DNA of 25,000 nt from Owenia fusiformis (lineage: Eukaryota > Annelida > Polychaeta > Sabellida > Oweniidae). A program made the position numbers and the translations under genes. Positions 20,580 through 25,000 of the stretch are shown in pieces; positions within the stretch are counted from its first letter, which is position 1, and each line of letters begins with the position of its first letter. Location: assembly GCA_903813345.2 (NCBI GenBank), contig CAIIXF020000296.1, forward strand, positions 1 to 25,000, read 5' to 3'. A model generated the notes under the pieces. That model saw only the letters and a list, made by a program, of their open reading frames with translations, had not been told where the DNA came from and ran no database searches.

Positions 20580-21540
20580 ACGAGATACAGTTCCTAATGT
20601 GATAGCTCCAACAGAGCAAAACCTTCAAGAAATGCGAAATGCAATGTATACTTGGTGCTGCAAATGGAGGATGACGGTTAATGCTATGAAAACGAACATT
20701 ATCCACCATCATTCAAAGGATCACATGCGGTCCCGATTCGTGTTTCGATGTGGTGACGATGTCATTGAATATGCAGCACAATATTTAGAACTTACGTTAA
20801 ATGAGCACATGTATATGTCTAAATCGGTATCCATCCTTGCCAAATCAGCCACGCGTGCCCTAGAAGTAATTATGACGAAATGCCGTCTTAAAGGAGGAAT
20901 GAACTACCCTGTGCAGGTGTATACCCAGCTTTACGACTCGGTGGTCGACCCAATTCTGTTATACATATCGACTCCACAAGATACACAAAACAGAACCTGA
21001 ACGCTATCTTCGCATTAGTCTTAATAAATATGAATGCTCTAATCTAACTAAACTCAGAACGGGTACACTGCCACTGAGACTTGAAACTGCTAGATACACT
21101 GGTGTCCCCATTAACGAACGAACATGTGTGAATGAGCGTGACGTCGTCGAGGACGAGATACACTTTCTCGTGGACTGTTCACTTCATCAAACTTTAGGAA
21201 TTTACTTATTTGGGAAAGCCAGATTACACACAGTCAACTTTGACCAACTATCTAGTTTGGCTAAATACTGTTGTCGCATGACAAATGAAAACCTCACACG
21301 AACATTAGCTAAGGTTGTTAACTATAAGGCTCTGTATGCTTTTAAATCGCAAAAGGTATTTTATTGATTAAGTATATAGATTTTACAACTTTAAATAACA
21401 AGTACTTAACTGTGTTTCAGTCTCTCATAAGCCGAATGTCGGCTGGACTAAATGTTTTATTTTTGTATGTATTGTGAATTTTTTATTCTAATTATAACCA
21501 TTGCAACCCTGCAACATTAATATTGAATGTTACATTTTAG
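20580..21540 (+). mobile_element. Internally deleted LINE fragment (RT thumb, C-terminal domain, 3' UTR)
   Basis: Begins in the neighbourhood of the RT YADD region (VIAPTEQNLQEM near 20600-20635) about 100 bp behind the CNBD2-like stop codon, continues through thumb and C-terminal domain, and ends with non-coding sequence that includes a GCCGAATGTCGGC hairpin near 21432 and T-rich DNA to about 21540. About the middle third of the region between thumb and C-terminal domain is missing. It is the opposite strand and the complementary half of a LINE compared with the element at 1-2069; whether both are the same family cannot be told, since they do not overlap. Confidence 0.75.
20599..21367 (+). 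pseudogene. LINE reverse transcriptase thumb plus C-terminal Cys-containing domain
   Basis: 20599-20962 reads as the palm/thumb part of a CR1/L2-type RT: LQEMRNAMYTWCCKWRMTVN, then CGDDVIEYAAQYLELTLNEH, then YTQLYDSVVDPILLY. Right after this the frame shifts, and from about 20963 a second open frame runs to the TGA ending near 21367: PERYLRISLNKYECSNLTK, then LRTGTLPLRLETARY, NERTC and VEDEIHFLVDC, the usual C-terminal region after the RT. The expected stretch between the two is absent. YLELTLNEH stands where YLGLxL is usual. The copy cannot make a working protein. Confidence 0.8.
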
Positions 21541-21549
21541 TAAATATAA

Positions 21550-23560
21550 TGTCATCATCATCTTTAGAATTCTACTAAAAAAATACATCTACTACGTAAC
21601 TCCAATCAATCGGAATATTATATTGAAGTATATAATGGAGTGCATCTTTGGACTCTATTCACTTCAATTTTTCTAACTAATAGGAACATCAACACTGTCA
21701 GGGGATATAAAATACGAGGAATGATCCAAAAAGTCTTGGACGCCCTGCTCTAATTTTGTTGAATTATTTTGATAAATTACTTTAAATAACTTATTCGATA
21801 GTACTAAGCTAGTATAGATCAGTAGATCTATCTATCAATGTAACTAACAAAACGTAAGGTACAGACGCCAAAATAATTAAACACGCTGGAAGCAGACTCC
21901 GTGGCAGTGCTAGTCTTCAACATATTCTATTCCGAGACACTGGATGGGAGTTTGGGCTGGAAGCTAACACCAAATGGGCACAAATTGTCCACCATCACAA
22001 CAATACTTTCATAAAATGAAAAAGCAAGAAGGATACTTGAACATGTTCGTTAAAGATCACTTGTTACTCATAAAAACCTTAATGATTTTTGAAATGAAAT
22101 CATTACATTGTTTTATATTACGTATATCTCATGAATTTCAATTGCAGGGACAACTTACATTCGAGTTGACAACGCATATTTCTGATTTTTAAATTACAAT
22201 GGATACTTGAATATGTATGTATCTCTAACAGTCTTAAATTTTGTAGAATAGAGAAATATAACAACAGGGGAAAAAATGACCAAAGGAAATGTGAAAAACT
22301 CAACATTTTCCAACCGATCGATTTTCGTGAATAGACTGACTACGAAAAAAATCGAGCACTGTTCGAAAATCTTTTAACGTTATTAGAAAGTTAAATGTCT
22401 TCCTAAACGAATACACACAAAATTAAACATGAAATCTTTCAAGTATTCCCAAGATAGATTTTTTAAAACCTACATCACACCTGCATCATTGTCTTTGCTT
22501 CAAATCGGTTAAATAGTGACATCGTACATCTAAAGTGTACTACGGTATATTTTGTCACTGTATCTTGTCGATGGATAGGCGTGAATATTTGTTGTTTTTT
22601 TGAGGCAACGCTTCTTCTAATTGCAATGCAATTTTCTAAGGACAGAAGGAACTATGTTTGACAGACTGATCAATGTCGGATTCAGACTAAGTTTCTCATA
22701 ACCATCCATCCAGTCATCAAATAATTCTGAAAATCTTACATATCGTCAATCTAATGATTATCTTTTGAATGCTAACAGTTTAATTTGAAAACAATATATA
22801 TATTTTCTCTATATGAAGAAAAACGGTGCAGTATGAGACTCCCAATCCTTGATTTTAAAACATCTGTTAGGTCGAAGTTGATAAAATTGCAAAATGGCCT
22901 ACTCCTTATACACGGTAATACACAGAGAAGTTATAATAAATTATAGTCAGGATTATCTAAATATCTCTTTAGTGATAATACTACATGCATTTAGAAGTAA
23001 TGTCGTGTCTTGCCAATTAAAGGAATATGTCAAGTTCCCACAAAATAGGGTAAAAAATGTACTTTCATGTTTTAATACATGTTTTTCTAATACAAAACAT
23101 CAAAACAATGATAAGGAATCAAGAAGTACTAATCTTTCTCAATGTCGTCAGCTGGAACTAAGTATTAAAACTATATAATTATCATATTAAACGAAAGTTT
23201 GCTAATTAGAGAAGATCTTCGATTGTTAAGGTTATTAGAATTAGAAAATGGAGATTATATAAGCAGATATAGACAATAATCTGGCTTAATGGCATTCCAT
23301 ACCATTGATTTGAGTCACGTATTCAAAAGAAATACATGTACGTGGTGCATACTAACCGGATCTTAAAGTAAATTCATAGATTACGTAATATTACAAGATA
23401 TGGACATGGTTTGTTCTGGGTACATTTTATTTGTAATGGGGTTGATGATTGACATATCATGTAAGTATGCAAAAGAATGCACCTTAAATGAACGTGTATT
23501 TATTCTGTTGTTGGACTCTTGTGCCTTACTCTATCGATTGACAAGTTTGCACCGTCTGTT
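21550..23560. other. AT-rich stretch without supported gene
   Basis: Contains a segment at 21604-21680 resembling the end of the CNBD2-like last exon and its 3' flank, and an unbroken frame at 21858-22019 (52 codons plus stop, including RDTGWEFGLEANTKWAQIV) that looks protein-like but is not recognised. Frames at 22894-23178 and about 23164-23271 are also unrecognised and have no good splice sites. The rest is AT-rich with no structure noticed. Confidence 0.4.
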
Positions 23561-23568
23561 ATAACAGA

Positions 23569-24764
23569 ATGTACAATTACAATATATGTGTATTACTAGG
23601 TGGATCAAATGAAGTAGGAAAAACTGATATGGAAAAAAAGATATATAATCTTAGGATAACAACATATATCCTCCGTCAGAGGTTGGGCCCGTTGCAGAAA
23701 AAGGTTGGTTCGAAATTATCCCAATACGTATTTGGAAATGAACCACAAAAACATTTGAAAATATAATTTTTCTTGATTTAATGATTTTAGGAGAATGTAC
23801 GCATTGCTTCAAAAACAGTCTATAAGAAATAAAAAGAGTAACTTAAAAAATAGAATCCAAAATAGAAAACTACATATAACTTAATTTTTAGAATGTTTTT
23901 ATTTGTAATAGATCTTACCTTTAAATGGCTCTCAGCCATTTTGAAGCATCGTGCAAGGGGTCCTCGTCAACATCACAACATGTCTGTTTTAGATGGACGA
24001 AGCCAAAAAGCAGTTAGAACAGGTTTTAGCTGAATTTACTGAGGCTCGAAAAGTTGCAAATGATTGTAAAATCCGGATCGATTCACAAAATATGACACAG
24101 AGTGGCTACAAAAACCTTGTTGATTATCAAGAAAGGCTCTCAATTTCTCATAATTCTATGGAGAAACAATATAATGAAAAGTTGGAGGAATGTGGTGGTC
24201 ATCAAGCTGGTAGAACTCTAAGCATTAAATCAAATAAGTTTAACGTAGCAGTTCCTGTTGCTTGGCATGTGACAAACCCAGCCCTCGAAGACTGTCAAAT
24301 TGACCTACAGGTTAGTAAAGGCTGTATCAAAGTCGCGGAGTTTTAACACCAAATGCGGGTACATGCATTAGTCCAGTATATTCAATGAAGGGCTATAGCC
24401 CTTCCCCCCCCCCCCCCCCATCCCACTCCAGGGTCAAGTCGGCTCGGGTAGTTCAATCGGCCTAATCAACATGAATTCTCTTTTTGAATTATTGACATGC
24501 GTAATGTAAGCCGTAACTCGAGACGTTACGATGACTTTTTTAGATATTAGAACAAAAATTACAAGTTCTTGCACATCGAATTAAACAAGCAGAGTATATG
24601 GTTAGTGAGGGGAAAATATCAGCCAAAAGGGTGTCCAATACGACAATCCGGTGCAATCCAAAAATTCCTGATTCAATCCAGAACAAGTATGACATGGCCA
24701 GGGAAAACAGGCGTCAATTATATGAAGAATACCAGAAAATAAGCGAGAAATACCAAAGTCAAAT
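23569..24764 (+). CDS. Unrecognised coiled-coil protein, three exons, continues past window
   Basis: Three exons join in phase 0: one ending at 23703 (start either ATG at 23569 or acceptor CTAG at 23599), 23993-24310 after CTGTTTTAG, and 24544-24764 after TTTTTTAG, which ends phase 2 at a GTGAGT donor, so the gene continues to the right. The product is rich in Lys, Glu and Gln with heptad-like runs (LGPLQKK, MDEAKKQLEQVLAEFTEARK, ILEQKLQVLAHRIKQAEYMV, MARENRRQLYEEYQKISEKY) and a non-helical middle (VAVPVAWHVTNPALEDC). A scaffold or structural coiled-coil role is the most that can be said. If the ATG at 23569 is used, a Walker A-like GSNEVGKT stands near residue 12, but the coil follows directly. 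An HR1-like antiparallel coil is possible but not shown. Confidence 0.6.
24404..24419. repeat. Poly-C tract (16 C)
   Basis: Homopolymer in the intron between 24311 and 24543 of the coiled-coil gene. Length is likely to vary between reads and individuals. Confidence 0.9.
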
Positions 24765-24982
24765 GTGAGTTTTACCATTTATCATCAAGAGGCTATGGTT
24801 CCAAGTTTTCATGTTGACAATTCGCATACCGACAGCTTGGGTCAATTTGGAACAATAAGTGGAACACCATGAATGCAGTATGTGACACTGTGACAGATAA
24901 GATGTTCTAAAGTTAAATAAATATTTCGACATGATAATGTGAAAGGCCACTCCATACACCCCCAATCCGCACACTGAAATCA

Positions 24983-25000
24983 CGGTACCGTACGGTACCG
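24983..25000. repeat. 18-bp perfect palindrome at window end
   Basis: CGGTACCGTACGGTACCG equals its own reverse complement and contains two KpnI-type GGTACC sites. It may be the start of a longer inverted repeat cut by the window edge. The vocabulary (CCGTACGG) resembles the MITE at 17343-17505. Confidence 0.85.

Noticed and set aside
22894-23178. 94-codon open frame
   Set aside because: No motif, no convincing splice sites, and composition as expected from AT-rich non-coding DNA.
23164-23271. Short Leu-rich frame (RLLRLLELENGDYISRYRQ)
   Set aside because: It looks faintly protein-like but is short, ends in TAA without a donor site, and does not join in phase to the coiled-coil exons.

Overview
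This looks like genomic DNA from a marine lophotrochozoan animal, most likely a bivalve mollusc. It is AT-rich, its genes are split by GT-AG introns with phase-compatible junctions, and it is full of decayed non-LTR retrotransposons, MITE-like inverted repeats and GTCTGTCCGTC-type simple repeats. The species is inferred. There is no bacterial operon, CRISPR array or phage.

Layout. Positions 1-2069 (minus strand) hold a broken LINE of CR1/L2 type with a 2A-like motif (GDVHPNPGP), an AP-type endonuclease and the start of a reverse transcriptase that runs off the left edge. Positions 2100-7140 have no supported gene, but carry a fold-back repeat (3520-3710), an LTR-like block (about 4585-5069) and another fold-back (5517-5620). 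Positions 7140-7740 are a cluster of about thirty TGTCC/GGACA words, including a duplicated unit, ending about 27 bp before a splice acceptor. Positions 7767-8407 are the last exon of a class I SAM-dependent methyltransferase, followed at 8471-8677 by a clean MITE.

The main gene spans 12126-20500 on the plus strand. Ten exons can be joined by hand into one 764-codon frame. The product is a CNBD2/CRIS1-like protein with two cyclic-nucleotide-binding domains (cNBDs). The first has an intact phosphate-binding cassette interrupted upstream by an unusual insert of about 80 residues. The second has lost the cassette. Its introns hold a perfect 31-bp palindrome, a tandem satellite of about 155-163 bp, a MITE and a likely LINE tail. 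An RFX-type X-box lies about 330 bp upstream of its start codon, which fits a cilium or sperm-flagellum gene.

Positions 20580-21540 hold a second, plus-strand LINE fragment: RT thumb joined to the C-terminal domain by an internal deletion, just behind the CNBD2-like stop codon. Positions 23569-24764 carry three phase-0-joined exons of an unrecognised coiled-coil protein that continues past the right edge. The three host genes are all on the plus strand, but nothing visible shows that they act in one pathway.
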